In this document: positions 18,305 to 28,988 of the stretch, one piece after another
Layout: each line of letters begins with the position of its first letter
Position numbering within the stretch: the stretch's first letter is position 1
Origin: Desulfuromonadaceae bacterium
GTDB lineage: Bacteria > Desulfobacterota > Desulfuromonadia > Geobacterales > Pseudopelobacteraceae
Assembly: GCA_028712075.1 (NCBI GenBank)
Contig: JAQTQX010000004.1
Coordinates: 1-64,000 of the forward strand
Reading direction: 5' to 3'
Length of the DNA stretch: 64,000 bases
The notes under the pieces: model-generated
Seen by the model: the letters and a program-made list of their open reading frames with translations, nothing else
What the model was told of the DNA's origin: nothing
The model's database searches: none
Translations under genes and position numbers: made by a program

Positions 18305-19249
18305 CTAATGAGGACTGCTAACCTCTTCTTTGCCAATTAATACGCCTATTGCGCGTTTAGGGTTGCAAATACCGGAGGCTATAAATAACAATCCAGCACG
18401 CAAATATCGCTTTTCTTCATAATAACATTGTCCAAGCCTGAAATTTAAAACCGCGAGCCTTCCAAAAATAGTACTTAAAGGATAGTTGTATCTGGAATAG
18501 GCTTTCTTGAGAATTGTGTAACCGTTTAACCATCTTCTTTTGGCGTTTTTTTGACTTATGCTGTCCTTATGCCTTCTATAGTAAAAAAGAGAATCATCCA
18601 GGTACGCCAGTTTTGTTATTTCTGCGACCCTGATTGCCATATCATGATCTTGTGCCGCTCTTAGCGTTTCATCAAACCCCCCTGCTTTTTCAAACACTTT
18701 TTTTCGGACCAAAGAGTTGTTGGGCAGAAGAAAGTAACAATCCAGCAAGACATTATTAGGGTTTGAATATTCCTTGTGATTTTTATAATAGATCCCATGA
18801 ATAATATTCGAATTTTCATCAATTATATAACCATTGGAATACACAAGGCCTATTTCAGGGTTTTCTATCAGGAAAGTTACCTGCTTTTGAATTTTATCAG
18901 GGGCAAAAAGGTCGTCACTGTCCAAAATAGCTACATATTCTCCATGGCAATTTTGTAATCCCAGATTAATCGCCGCCGACTGACCACGGTTCACCCTGCC
19001 CGGATGTTCCAGAATCGTCAGAGAAGTACCAAATGATTCTAGAAGGGCACGGGATCCGTCAGTACAGCCATCATCCACGACAATCAGTTCAATATCAGGC
19101 CAGGACTGAGCCAGGACACTTTTTATGGTATCAACAACGAATTGCTCCCGATTGTAGCATGGGATGATAACACTGACTAAATCTGCTTTAGCATAAGAAT
19201 TATCCACATACATAATGTCATGGTTTCCTTTTAATGCTGCCTTTACCAA
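18305..19249 (-). CDS. Family 2 glycosyltransferase
   Basis: VSVIIPCYNREQFVVDTIKSVLAQSWPDIELIVVDDGCTDGS; AILDSDD. Confidence 0.92.
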   Translation of the reverse strand: MVKAALKGNHDIMYVDNSYAKADLVSVIIPCYNREQFVVDTIKSVLAQSWPDIELIVVDDGCTDGSRALLESFGTSLTILEHPGRVNRGQSAAINLGLQNCHGEYVAILDSDDLFAPDKIQKQVTFLIENPEIGLVYSNGYIIDENSNIIHGIYYKNHKEYSNPNNVLLDCYFLLPNNSLVRKKVFEKAGGFDETLRAAQDHDMAIRVAEITKLAYLDDSLFYYRRHKDSISQKNAKRRWLNGYTILKKAYSRYNYPLSTIFGRLAVLNFRLGQCYYEEKRYLRAGLLFIASGICNPKRAIGVLIGKEEVSSPH

Positions 19250-19368
19250 CGTATTATATTTTTCCTTTATGGCTCAGCCACAAAGATTAACCGGGAATTG
19301 TACAGACAGGAAGTTGTGTTTAAAAAAACGCCCGGAGTGGTAGGGCACGGTATGCTTCTATCAGCAGG

Positions 19369-20688
19369 TCAGCTTGCATAAGCCTCGTCCTCATGGTAAT
19401 CCTCTGCCAGCTCACGAGGTTGCCGTTCACTTGACAGGGCGTTACAGACCGTAGCGACACCTCCAAAAAAGTACCATTCCCAGCTAACCAGACCAAAACA
19501 GGAAAGACTGTAGAAGAGATCCATGATGACCCAGACCAGGGTAGCCGAGCTCAACCGCCAGAGCCAATCGTCTTTACCATACCCTTTACTCAGCAGCGTC
19601 TGGCGCGCCTGCCGCAAGCCATTGACCATTGCGGCAATAAACAGCATGAACATCGTGAACCCTATAATACCATTACCTTGCAGTATCTCAATATAAAGGT
19701 TATGGGTGATTTGGGAACTGCCACCCATAATATTCCAGTTTACTTCTCTTGAAGTACCAAGCCCATTGCCAAATAGCGGGTTATGCGAGATTGTTCCCAA
19801 CTGGCGAATTAAGGCAGTAACCCTGCCTTGCCTTGTATCAGCACCTGCAACGTCTGATTCAACGAGGGAAAGGTATCTGGTCTGCATATCTGAGGATAAC
19901 TGCCCGATCATCATTATCGTCAGCGGCAATACAACCACCATAACAATCACCAGGTTACGCATTTTCCTTTCACTAAGCAGGATAATACCGAAGATTACTG
20001 CACCCAGGGAGAGCAAGCCGCTGCGGGCACCAGTCAACAGAAGCGTTTTTACTGACGGGATCAATAGTACGACACAAAGTAGTTTGCACCACTTATTACC
20101 ATTCCAGAGCAGGTAGAACAAAAACGGGACGATACCGACAACTACCCAGCCCAATTGTGTTGAGTTCACCACATCAAACGGTGCTCCGCCGAGGCGGTTA
20201 AGCCCACTCATGCTCCCTCCGATATGGGTATATGCCACATCGCCCCAATAACCGGTGGTTATATGCATATAGAGCGGTTCCAGCGTCCGGAAAAGCTGGC
20301 ACCCTATAAATATCACCATTAACAGTCGCAACTGTTTTTCCGTACGAACCGCTCCCACGACCAACAGAAAAAAAAGTGCCACCTTGATCCAGTCGTCCAA
20401 GTTGTTTTTAATGACCGAGCCGGGCCAGGTGACAAATGGCAGGCTGATGAAAACATACAGCAAAAATTGATTCAGGCGCCGGGCGGTCAGTTGGTCGAGG
20501 CGCAGCGCATTCACTCCTTCCCGAATAAAGACCGCCACCAAGGTACTCAACCCCAGCACCATATCAAGGTGCAGTGCCCCTAACATCGGTACACGAGCTG
20601 TCAGATGCAGGAAGTAGCTTATGGTAAACAGAATAAGGAGGATCATTGCCATATATTGCTCATGATTTTTCAACCGTCTGCAAGCCAA
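19369..20688 (-). CDS. O-antigen ligase/polymerase-like multi-TM protein
   Basis: polytopic; FGNGLGTSREV...ITHNLYIEILQGNGIIGFTMF typical Wzy_C/WaaL motif. Confidence 0.85.
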   Translation of the reverse strand: MACRRLKNHEQYMAMILLILFTISYFLHLTARVPMLGALHLDMVLGLSTLVAVFIREGVNALRLDQLTARRLNQFLLYVFISLPFVTWPGSVIKNNLDDWIKVALFFLLVVGAVRTEKQLRLLMVIFIGCQLFRTLEPLYMHITTGYWGDVAYTHIGGSMSGLNRLGGAPFDVVNSTQLGWVVVGIVPFLFYLLWNGNKWCKLLCVVLLIPSVKTLLLTGARSGLLSLGAVIFGIILLSERKMRNLVIVMVVVLPLTIMMIGQLSSDMQTRYLSLVESDVAGADTRQGRVTALIRQLGTISHNPLFGNGLGTSREVNWNIMGGSSQITHNLYIEILQGNGIIGFTMFMLFIAAMVNGLRQARQTLLSKGYGKDDWLWRLSSATLVWVIMDLFYSLSCFGLVSWEWYFFGGVATVCNALSSERQPRELAEDYHEDEAYAS

Positions 20689-22195
20689 TTTTTTTCATCA
20701 CAAGCTGGCGTTCTTCCGTCGTAATTGAAAGCAGGAAAAATGCAGGTAAATAGAGGCACATCGAGAAAGTCGCTATCATGAGAACCTGAAGCAGCGAAGC
20801 AGGAGAATGAAACCAGCAGCATACTCCAATCGTAGCCACGAGAACCCCCGAAGGAACCAAAAGAGGTACCAGTACTTTTACCGCATACCCCCAAACAGTC
20901 GTTTTCAGCACCTTACAAACCTTGACAAAGTAAAGCGGTTCGCATACAAGCGCCGGAAGCAGTGTCCCTAGCGCGACCCCCTCCTTCCCAAGATACTGCA
21001 CCAGGACCAGACTGAGCCCCAGATTAAAAAAAGAAGCTATAATAGCAACCTTGGCCATGATGCCATGCTCTCCATAACCGACCAACAATTTGCTTGCCAA
21101 AGGATTTAACCACCCTACGCCATAGGCTGCTGCAATTATGTAGATCACTAATCTGCCGCTTTGGGCATACTCCGCACCCATCCAGTGTTCCAGAAAAGAA
21201 GGGCCAAGCATGACCATGCCGATCAATAGCGGCAGGATAATGCCGATCATAAATCGGGAGGCCTTAAAGTAAAGCCTCTGGGCAGCTTCGCCATGATCAA
21301 GGGCGTCAAGTTCGCTGAATAACGGCATAAAGTTGCGGGACAAAGCCCAGACCAGGTCACGACCTTGGCATATGAAGTTGTACGGAATAATGTAAAGTGT
21401 GACGATTGCCGGCCCTAGAAAAGTTCCGATAATGAGGGAGTCCGTTACGGTAGATATTCTCAAGGCAACCGCATAGACAAGATTTTTAAATCCAAACGAA
21501 AACAGTCCTTTGAGGGTTACAAACGAGGTGTCGGCAAAACGGAACCTGAAACTGCCGAACCGATTTGTTGCCAACATAATACCGTAAATCGTGAACTTGA
21601 TAGTTAAGCCGGCAGCATTGACTACTGCAACGGCCAACAATCCCCCACCGCTCTTCAATAAAAAATACAAGACCAGATTTCCGGCAACCATCATGAACAC
21701 TGTGGTGTAGTTACGAAGCTTGTACTTCTGAAAACCTTCCAGAAAACAATCAAAAAGTGAACCGACAAAAGTAACAAATGTAATAGCAGCTACAATCAGG
21801 ATAAAAATGAAATATTTTTTAGAATCTCCTACTACAGCCCCCTGCATGATCAATTTAGGGGCCCAATAGGCCATTGCAATCAGAACAAGTGCCGTGGCAA
21901 GTCCCACCAGTAAAAAAAACGCCATGGAGCTGCTATAGATTCGTTTAAGTTCTTTATTGTCTCCAAGGGCATGATGCCGAGACACATATCGAACAATTGC
22001 GGGCGCCAGACCCATGTCGAGTATTCCCATATACCCAACAACCGCAAAAACCATCTCCCAGATACCATAGTCGTAGTTACCTAAACCTCGAACAATTAAA
22101 GGTGATACGATAAAGGTAATTATTACTCTTATAAATGGTACCAGACCTCCCGACAGGGAGTTACCAATTATGCTTCTAGCGCTTAGTGATGACAT
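20660..22195 (-). CDS. Oligosaccharide flippase (Wzx/MATE-like)
   Basis: ~12 TM helices; SFGFKNLVYAVALRISTVTDSLIIGTFLGPAIVTLYIIPY. Confidence 0.88.
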   Translation of the reverse strand: MSSLSARSIIGNSLSGGLVPFIRVIITFIVSPLIVRGLGNYDYGIWEMVFAVVGYMGILDMGLAPAIVRYVSRHHALGDNKELKRIYSSSMAFFLLVGLATALVLIAMAYWAPKLIMQGAVVGDSKKYFIFILIVAAITFVTFVGSLFDCFLEGFQKYKLRNYTTVFMMVAGNLVLYFLLKSGGGLLAVAVVNAAGLTIKFTIYGIMLATNRFGSFRFRFADTSFVTLKGLFSFGFKNLVYAVALRISTVTDSLIIGTFLGPAIVTLYIIPYNFICQGRDLVWALSRNFMPLFSELDALDHGEAAQRLYFKASRFMIGIILPLLIGMVMLGPSFLEHWMGAEYAQSGRLVIYIIAAAYGVGWLNPLASKLLVGYGEHGIMAKVAIIASFFNLGLSLVLVQYLGKEGVALGTLLPALVCEPLYFVKVCKVLKTTVWGYAVKVLVPLLVPSGVLVATIGVCCWFHSPASLLQVLMIATFSMCLYLPAFFLLSITTEERQLVMKKIGLQTVEKS

Positions 22196-22219
22196 TTAAT
22201 AGTCTGGCGTGCATTCAAG

Positions 22220-23218
22220 TTACTTTACCTTCCTCGTTCTGTAGGCAAGTGATTCGCCTCCATAAAGTTTCCAGACAAAATCGATGCAGTTATCGTTTAT
22301 CCCCATCCGGGGAGTTTGGAAACGGTCCCACGAGGCAAGGTCTGTACCAAAGACAGCCCCACTGTATCCTGCCCTGTCTACGGCAGCAATAACGTCATTG
22401 TTGATATCTCCGGGGCCACTGTTAGGGTAACAGAAAGAACGTACCGGGTTGCCTAACCGTTCTTCCAAAATCTGCTTACACGTTCCGATCTCACGATCCA
22501 ACGATTCTGGACTAATCTTTGACAGAATCGGATGGCTCATTGTGTGACCACCGATCTCAATACCCCCTCGCTGCATTTCGCGCAGATGATCCCAGCTAAC
22601 AGCACAATATTCAGGGGGGGGAGTTGACGGCAGTTCAACCGCAAGCAGTTCTAGAACCTGCCTGATAAATGACAGGCGTTGGTTCTCTTCAGATCGGATA
22701 CAATGACTGATAAAGAGTTGCCAGGCTGACGACCGTTCGCTTTCATTTTTCAAAGAGAGCAAAACCTGTTCGCCGGCAATGCTTACGCTGCAGCTTGTGC
22801 AGTCAGTCTGATTCAGTGCGTATTCAAGCTGGTCAGGCCACAGCCAGAAAGAGCCGTCAACAAAGCGTGTTGTAACAAAAAAAGTGGCAGGCATCTTCCG
22901 GCGAGCCAACTCGGGCCAGGCCCACTCATACATATCACTGTAACCGTCATCAACAGTCAGCACCACACAACCTTTTGGCCAGAAGCCATGGTGCAGAAAC
23001 CTGGCAATGCAGTCACCGAAAGAGATTACATCGAAATCTTTTTGAATAGTGTCAAGCTGCCAGGCGAAAATATCAGCGCTAACCCGGTGTGGCACTGCTA
23101 CACCGGATGGCGCAAAGCGATGATAGACCATGACTTTGGGGAAATTACCGGTGCTGCGGTTCAGTATGTGCAACAGCAGTCTGCTATCGGTGATGATGCG
23201 TTTCAGACGCTGTCGCAT
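22220..23218 (-). CDS. Polysaccharide deacetylase (NodB-like)
   Basis: KVMVYHRFA; VVLTVDDGYSDMYEWAWPEL; GGHTMSHPILSKIS; FCYPNSG. Confidence 0.9.
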   Translation of the reverse strand: MRQRLKRIITDSRLLLHILNRSTGNFPKVMVYHRFAPSGVAVPHRVSADIFAWQLDTIQKDFDVISFGDCIARFLHHGFWPKGCVVLTVDDGYSDMYEWAWPELARRKMPATFFVTTRFVDGSFWLWPDQLEYALNQTDCTSCSVSIAGEQVLLSLKNESERSSAWQLFISHCIRSEENQRLSFIRQVLELLAVELPSTPPPEYCAVSWDHLREMQRGGIEIGGHTMSHPILSKISPESLDREIGTCKQILEERLGNPVRSFCYPNSGPGDINNDVIAAVDRAGYSGAVFGTDLASWDRFQTPRMGINDNCIDFVWKLYGGESLAYRTRKVK

Positions 23219-23219
23219 G

Positions 23220-23840
23220 TTATGGTATCCCCATTTTGCGATGATTGAAGTTGACGAAGTCCCGGCTTGACTCCAGATTGATGACCTTTGCCGGGATACC
23301 AACAGCAACAGCATTGTCCGGAAGGTCCCTGGTGACAACAGCGTTGGCACCGATCGCAACATCATTGCCTATGGTTAATTTACCAAAGAGTTTAACTCCG
23401 GGAGCAATATAGACCCGGTCACCAATCCGGGGGACGTGGCGTTCGGCGCCCCTTCCGGCCTCGCCTATCGTTACACCTTGAGACAGGTTACAGAATTCAC
23501 CCATTACTGTACGGGTTGAAAGGATAATTTGACCAAAATGTCCAATATACAGCCCACGACCGATCCGTGCGGTGAAAGGAATATCAATACCGGTGGCAAT
23601 TTCGACGATTTTCTGACAAACGGTAAGACATGGTAGCAGCAGGCGCACCAACACCCCTAACCGTTTACTGTTTCTGACGCACCAGAACCCGGCACGGTAG
23701 ATGATCAATGCCCAGATCCCCTGCGTAAGAACAATCAGACGAAGTTTCCCGAGAAACGAAATTGTTTCTGTTTGGTCATCCGGATAGAAATAGCGGTACA
23801 GGTCATATTTCAGGTACTGATCATTACTCGAATTCGTCAT
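23220..23840 (-). CDS. Serine acetyltransferase-like LbH acyltransferase
   Basis: IGRGLYIGHFGQIILSTRTVMGEFCNLSQGVTIG... hexapeptide repeats. Confidence 0.88.
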   Translation of the reverse strand: MTNSSNDQYLKYDLYRYFYPDDQTETISFLGKLRLIVLTQGIWALIIYRAGFWCVRNSKRLGVLVRLLLPCLTVCQKIVEIATGIDIPFTARIGRGLYIGHFGQIILSTRTVMGEFCNLSQGVTIGEAGRGAERHVPRIGDRVYIAPGVKLFGKLTIGNDVAIGANAVVTRDLPDNAVAVGIPAKVINLESSRDFVNFNHRKMGIP

Positions 23841-24820
23841 AAGTAGTCGATATCTCCTTCGCCGTGAACAAAGTTGAGGTCAGACCATGAAATGCCCTCT
23901 ACGAGTGCAGATGGTGAAAAAAAACTAAAATGAGGGGTCTCTTTCATACAATAAAAGCCCTGTTTTCGCAAGGTGCTTCTCAGTCTCCGATGCGTTCCCC
24001 ACGCTGTTATTTTACTGGCTCCCATCCGACGAGAAAATTTCTTGGCAATGGCAATGCTTGTTGACGGTTCGTCAGCCGCATTAACATCCCAGATAATATC
24101 AACGAGATAAGCGCAATTTCCGCTGAACCTGACTACAAGAAACGAAACAGGCTTTCCGCCAACGCGCCTTAAGAAGAGATGATATCGCTTGTGCGGAATG
24201 CTTCGATACCTCCAGTTAAGATATTGAGCATCTTTCCGGACACCATCACAAATTATGTCAGCGACATCATCAGGAATTTCACCGTGTAGAAGCATATCGC
24301 TCAACAGATCATCAGGCACGATATCCTTGATTACCTCTACCGGTCGATTAAAAAAGCGTTGAAGCACCCATTTTACCGGATCGATAATGCAGCTTTGAAA
24401 AGTGTTGGGCATGATATCACGGTAACCTATTTTTTTGAGTACCGTGTACATTCCTTGTGCCGTTCCCTTTGAAAACTGTATGGCTTTACTCTCTTCTGCA
24501 GCCAGCATATATAGTTTCTGAATAATCCCTTGACCACGCATGTCAGGCCTGACCATAGAAAGAGAAGCAAAAAAAACTGTCTGCGACGCACCATTTACTA
24601 ACAGCGTAACAGGCTGCCTTACTGTCAATCCGACCAATTGCCCATCCTGAAACGCACAGTAAAACCTGATCTCCGAACTCCTCGGATGATGTATAAACTC
24701 CCAATCCCAGCGCTGTCGCAAAGAGGTAGAAACCCCATAAACCTGCTGTTTAAGCTGAAAAACAGCTTCGGCAATATCTGCCGTTGGTTGTGTAAAACTA
24801 TACTGTATAGCGCTATTCAT
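23837..24820 (-). CDS. GNAT-family N-acetyltransferase
   Basis: VRPDMRGQGIIQKLYMLAAEES. Confidence 0.78.
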   Translation of the reverse strand: MNSAIQYSFTQPTADIAEAVFQLKQQVYGVSTSLRQRWDWEFIHHPRSSEIRFYCAFQDGQLVGLTVRQPVTLLVNGASQTVFFASLSMVRPDMRGQGIIQKLYMLAAEESKAIQFSKGTAQGMYTVLKKIGYRDIMPNTFQSCIIDPVKWVLQRFFNRPVEVIKDIVPDDLLSDMLLHGEIPDDVADIICDGVRKDAQYLNWRYRSIPHKRYHLFLRRVGGKPVSFLVVRFSGNCAYLVDIIWDVNAADEPSTSIAIAKKFSRRMGASKITAWGTHRRLRSTLRKQGFYCMKETPHFSFFSPSALVEGISWSDLNFVHGEGDIDYL

Positions 24821-25931
24821 CTTCTTTCCCCTGAGCACTTTTTTTAAAACGAGTGTACATGGCCTCAAGGACTCCCAATAAATTACCTTTAATCGTTTTA
24901 TTATAAACGACTAAATGATCTCTGTTACGCAGGCTATCAACCCAGTCGAACTTGTAGGAATCGGCGCCTTGCAGGTAATCGAGTGTACGTATTTTGTCCT
25001 GCTCCATAATGGTGCGCAACATGCTTTCACTGAGCACAGTTCCCGGCGAATACTGCTTGTACTTTTCATCATAAAAAAGTTTCAGAACAGAGGCTGCTTC
25101 ATCATGCACAAACCAGAGTTGGCAGGCAATTGGCTCAGCATTAAAATCCAGAAAGCCCAACCTGAGCCACCCTTTAGCTGCGGCCATTCTTACCAGATCA
25201 CGGTGAAAAGTCGGGCCGAGATATTCACTCTTTTTCCAGCTTTTTGCGTAGAGCTGATAATAACTGTCCATAATGGTGTCGAGGTTGTTATCGTTTTTGA
25301 CAAGCCGAAATTCCAGCGTACCCTCACGCTGCATCTTTCTACGATAGTAGGGGGCGTTTTTCCGCACGGTGGCAGGCCGAGCTTTTAAATAATCATCAGC
25401 AGTAAGGGTAATGCCATCCTGATAACAATTTTCGTAAGCGACTCGCCTGCGGTAGCGCAAACCACAGCGTCTTGCTGCCTCCATTATCTGCTCGCTGTTC
25501 CCGTTTTCCGGTTGCAGTCCGTACAGATCAAGGAAATCCCAATCCGGAGCGTGTTTCGTGAAATAGCTTAACAGCCATTCCGCCTGAAGTATTCGCTCTT
25601 CCGGATCAGTACTATCATGGATGATAGCCCGGGCCTGAGTGTAAGCATTTCCTGCAAAAGCATATACCTGCAGAGGAATGCCGCGTTTATTAACTGTCTT
25701 CCTCTCCATCGGCATAATGGCGGCCACTGCGCCGTTACGGTACAGCACCGGAATAAACAGCTGCGTATCGGGAAAATGTTTGAGCCAGGTAACAAACCAA
25801 TCAAAACTGAGAAACGGGAAATATGAACCGTTATTCATCGCCAAGCGGTCCCAGTCATCTTTCAAAGAGCGGAAACCTTCCACGCCAATAGCAGGGATTA
25901 CGGTGAAATGTGAGTCAATGGTGTATTTCAT
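24813..25931 (-). CDS. GNAT/BioF2-like acetyltransferase (CelD/BcsL-like)
   Basis: SYFPFLSFDWFVTWLKHF; ACQLWFVHDEAASVLKLFYDEKYKQYSPGTVL; DYLQGADSYKFDW. Confidence 0.85.
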   Translation of the reverse strand: MKYTIDSHFTVIPAIGVEGFRSLKDDWDRLAMNNGSYFPFLSFDWFVTWLKHFPDTQLFIPVLYRNGAVAAIMPMERKTVNKRGIPLQVYAFAGNAYTQARAIIHDSTDPEERILQAEWLLSYFTKHAPDWDFLDLYGLQPENGNSEQIMEAARRCGLRYRRRVAYENCYQDGITLTADDYLKARPATVRKNAPYYRRKMQREGTLEFRLVKNDNNLDTIMDSYYQLYAKSWKKSEYLGPTFHRDLVRMAAAKGWLRLGFLDFNAEPIACQLWFVHDEAASVLKLFYDEKYKQYSPGTVLSESMLRTIMEQDKIRTLDYLQGADSYKFDWVDSLRNRDHLVVYNKTIKGNLLGVLEAMYTRFKKSAQGKEDE

Positions 25932-25991
25932 ACTATTTATTTCAATTTCCCGTGGTAAAGGCTAAATCCTTGCGAAATACAATAAAGGCGC

Positions 25992-26119
25992 TTTAACAGG
26001 GATAAAGGCGGATGAAGGGGATAAAACCAATCTATACGTATTATGGTTTAAACCCAAACTCAGTTGAGTCCCTACGTTTTAAGCCGTTATCCGCCTGCAT
26101 CCCCCGTATCCCTGTTAAA
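25992..26119. repeat. Palindromic repeat (ACAGGGATAAAG family)
   Basis: ttaacagggataaaggcggatgaaggggataaaa ... ttatccgcctgcatcccccgtatccctgttaa. Confidence 0.85.
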
Positions 26120-26140
26120 AACGGATGTTACTGTTTTTCA

Positions 26141-27319
26141 TCAATGCACAGGCTTTACGAACCGGTCTTTTAGCAATTCAATAAATGGTTTTGTATCACT
26201 CAACGATAAATATGCAAAACCAGGGTTTCTGAATAACAATGCCAGATGTTTCAGGATGTAATAATCCTTTCTGCGGAAATAGTACTTCAACCCATAGCCA
26301 ACAGAAGGTTCACTGAACCACGCAGAAGGCTTTTTCCGAGGTTTTTCCGCAGCTTCACCAAGCATTTCTCTACAGACGGCCGCGGTAAGATTTACTCCAC
26401 CAGTCACGGCAATATATGACTGGAAATCGTTTCTGCCGACGGTAGGTTCCATAATGTAGAATTTGCCGTTACGGGGGTCTTTCTTGTACTCCATCGAGCC
26501 AAGGCCTTGATATTTTACTGCATCAAAAATAGCTACCGTCAGATCTCTGGTTTCGTCCTTTTCGTCACTTACTGCAATAGCTGTGGAACCACCAAGCGGA
26601 GGCCACTGCATAAGCTTGCGTCCACTAAAATAGTTTACCAACTTACCTTCGCTGCTGTACTGGACAAGACAGAAGTATACTTCGTCATCTCCACCAGGAA
26701 TCCATTGTTGAACAAGCATCGTGGGAGCCACATCAAAAAGCATCCGGGGGAGCCTTTCGTACTGTTTGTGGGTTTCCAGAATAAAGACCTTGTCATTTGG
26801 CATTTCATGATTCCACAGCCAGGTGCGGTATAGCGGCTTCAGCAACACTGGATATCCGATCTCACGGATAGCATTGTCCAGCTGTTCAAAACCGGTAACC
26901 TCAATGGTTCTGGGAAAGGGAAACCCGTGCGCTTCTGCCCAACAGAAAAATTTGGATTTGTCCAGCAACATATCCACTGTTTCGGCATCCGGCATAATAA
27001 GAATACAAGAAGGTGGAAGCTCATGTCGCCTGTCAGAGAGTATCTTTACACAATCATCATCGGCAGGAAGCAATAACAGGCGGCCCGTTCTCCCGGCAGC
27101 AGTTGCCTGAATCGCTTGCATCATCGCTTCAGGTGTCCGTTCAATAATCAGCATGGAGGACCAGACCGATGAACGAAGACATGGGCTTTCGCCAAAGGCG
27201 ATGCCCATAATATCGACCGCCAGGCCACGCAGAGAGCGGGCGGTCATCAGGCCAGTGGGGTGCTGCGCGCCCAAAACAAGTACAGCAGTTTTCTCATCGG
27301 TAATCATGCAGCCGGTCAT
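26141..27319 (-). CDS. ATP-grasp domain carboxylate-amine ligase-like protein
   Basis: GYPVLLKPLYRTWLW...VQQWIPGGDDEVYF...FYIMEPTVGRNDFQSY. Confidence 0.85.
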   Translation of the reverse strand: MTGCMITDEKTAVLVLGAQHPTGLMTARSLRGLAVDIMGIAFGESPCLRSSVWSSMLIIERTPEAMMQAIQATAAGRTGRLLLLPADDDCVKILSDRRHELPPSCILIMPDAETVDMLLDKSKFFCWAEAHGFPFPRTIEVTGFEQLDNAIREIGYPVLLKPLYRTWLWNHEMPNDKVFILETHKQYERLPRMLFDVAPTMLVQQWIPGGDDEVYFCLVQYSSEGKLVNYFSGRKLMQWPPLGGSTAIAVSDEKDETRDLTVAIFDAVKYQGLGSMEYKKDPRNGKFYIMEPTVGRNDFQSYIAVTGGVNLTAAVCREMLGEAAEKPRKKPSAWFSEPSVGYGLKYYFRRKDYYILKHLALLFRNPGFAYLSLSDTKPFIELLKDRFVKPVH

Positions 27320-28416
27320 GCTAACAGAGTTTCATAGTAGTCACCGGTTTGAGTTACCATTGCTTCCATGGAGTACCGTTTGGGGACTTCCTCCCGGTTA
27401 ACTATGGAGATTCGCTTACGTTCATCAGGCTTGGCCAGCAGGCGCATTATCGCACCTGCCAGCTCATCTGTATTGCCAACATCATACAGGAATCCGTTTT
27501 CTCCATCCCGAACCATTTCAATATTGCCTCCAGCCCGAGTAACCACGACAGGTAACCCGCAGGCCATGTATTCGATAATGGAATTGCTGAATCCTTCCGT
27601 CTCGGAAGTCAAAACCCCCACGGTAAGTTGTGCTACATAATCAAGTGGATTGGGCACATTGCCGGTAAAGGTGGTACAATCCTTAATACCAAGGTCGGCG
27701 GCCTGTTGTTCAAGACTTGGCTGCAGTCCTCCACCACCAACAACCAGAAATGTCGTTTCAGGGTAATGTTTATGGACGATGGACATAGCCGAGATAAAGT
27801 CCTGAACCCGCTTGACAGGACGGTTCAGATTGGCAACTATCCCGACCACCGGAGGTGCATCAGGATCCTGCGGTATCGTGGCAGCGGCAGGGATTGCAGT
27901 GAGGTCAAAACCGTTGTAGACAACCGTAATCCGTGAGGAGGCAATACCGTCTGTGTTACAAAAGTGATCCTTTACCGCCTGGGAGTTGGCGATAAATCCG
28001 TTATAGAATGGATAGGCGAGCCTCATTTTGCGCGATTCACCGGGTGTACGCCAGAACCCGAGATCCAGAAAAGTGCCGATCAGTTTTACATCGGTGAAGG
28101 ACTTGACCAGAGCGCCTAACAGGCATGGATCCTGAAAAAAAGTCTGCACAATCCCGATTTGATTACGGTTGATAAAACGAGACAATCGCCAGAGTACTCC
28201 AATCAGTGATGGCTTGACGAAGCTGGAAAAGTTGAGACATTCCTTGGGGATGTCAAGCTCGTCATACAAACCGCAAGAGGGCTTGAGGGTGCAGAGATGT
28301 GGTCGGAATTGACGAGGATCAGAGTTCCGGATCAGTTCCGCAAGCTGTCGCTCTGCGCCACCATGGGCCAGACTGTCAATAAGGTATAGGACGTTTATTG
28401 GGTTCATTGGGTTCAT
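27316..28416 (-). CDS. Family 4 glycosyltransferase
   Basis: INVLYLIDSLAHGGAERQL; TSETEGFSNSIIEYMACGLPVVVTRAGGN. Confidence 0.93.
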   Translation of the reverse strand: MNPMNPINVLYLIDSLAHGGAERQLAELIRNSDPRQFRPHLCTLKPSCGLYDELDIPKECLNFSSFVKPSLIGVLWRLSRFINRNQIGIVQTFFQDPCLLGALVKSFTDVKLIGTFLDLGFWRTPGESRKMRLAYPFYNGFIANSQAVKDHFCNTDGIASSRITVVYNGFDLTAIPAAATIPQDPDAPPVVGIVANLNRPVKRVQDFISAMSIVHKHYPETTFLVVGGGGLQPSLEQQAADLGIKDCTTFTGNVPNPLDYVAQLTVGVLTSETEGFSNSIIEYMACGLPVVVTRAGGNIEMVRDGENGFLYDVGNTDELAGAIMRLLAKPDERKRISIVNREEVPKRYSMEAMVTQTGDYYETLLA

Positions 28417-28520
28417 TGCGTTTATTGTGTTCGTTAACCAAAAAGAACTTCAATCTATTGATTCTGGGATTTTTCGTGCCTCTGTGCCTTCGTGTGAGCC
28501 ATTATTCCTACAAAAGCATG

Positions 28521-28644
28521 TAACAGGGATAGAGAAAGATAAAGACAGGTAAATCCTCAAAGACCAAAAACATTATAGTTTAACCCCAAAGTATTCGTTT
28601 CGTTTTTGCAGTTATCCGCCATTATCTCTTTTATCCCTGTTAAA
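28521..28644. repeat. Palindromic repeat (ACAGGGATAAAG family)
   Basis: taacagggatagagaaagataaag...aaccccaaagtattcgtttcgtttttgcagttatccgccattatctcttttatccctgttaaa. Confidence 0.85.
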
Positions 28645-28675
28645 ATAGTTTTTCGGTCTAACTTCAGAGGCTTTT

Positions 28676-28821
28676 TACAGGGATAAAGAAAGATGAAGGG
28701 GATGTAAACCCAAAAATCAAGAGAATAATTGTTCAACAAAAAATGATTGATGTTTTTGCTTTATCCCCAATAATGTTTACTTTTTCAGTTATCCGCCTTT
28801 ATCCCCTGCATCCCTGTTAAA
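28676..28821. repeat. Palindromic repeat (ACAGGGATAAAG family), second tandem copy
   Basis: tacagggataaagaaagatgaagggg...cagttatccgcctttatcccctgcatccctgttaa. Confidence 0.85.
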
Positions 28822-28988
28822 AATGACTTTCAATTATTTAACCGCAAATATACAGCCAATAAAAGCTGAATTATTAAACCTTTTTGAGGCAAGCTAAAAC
28901 CATCGTCTTTCCTATTAGGTTCTAAAACGGCGTACATTGGCGGTTCATCGATTTTGTTGATCTTTCTGTTTGAGAGTAATTGCTAAAG

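Noticed and set aside
22614-22621. G8 tract in polysaccharide deacetylase as phase-variable switch
   Set aside because: Eight bases is short for frequent slippage and no second evidence; much weaker than the G10 tract at 12667.
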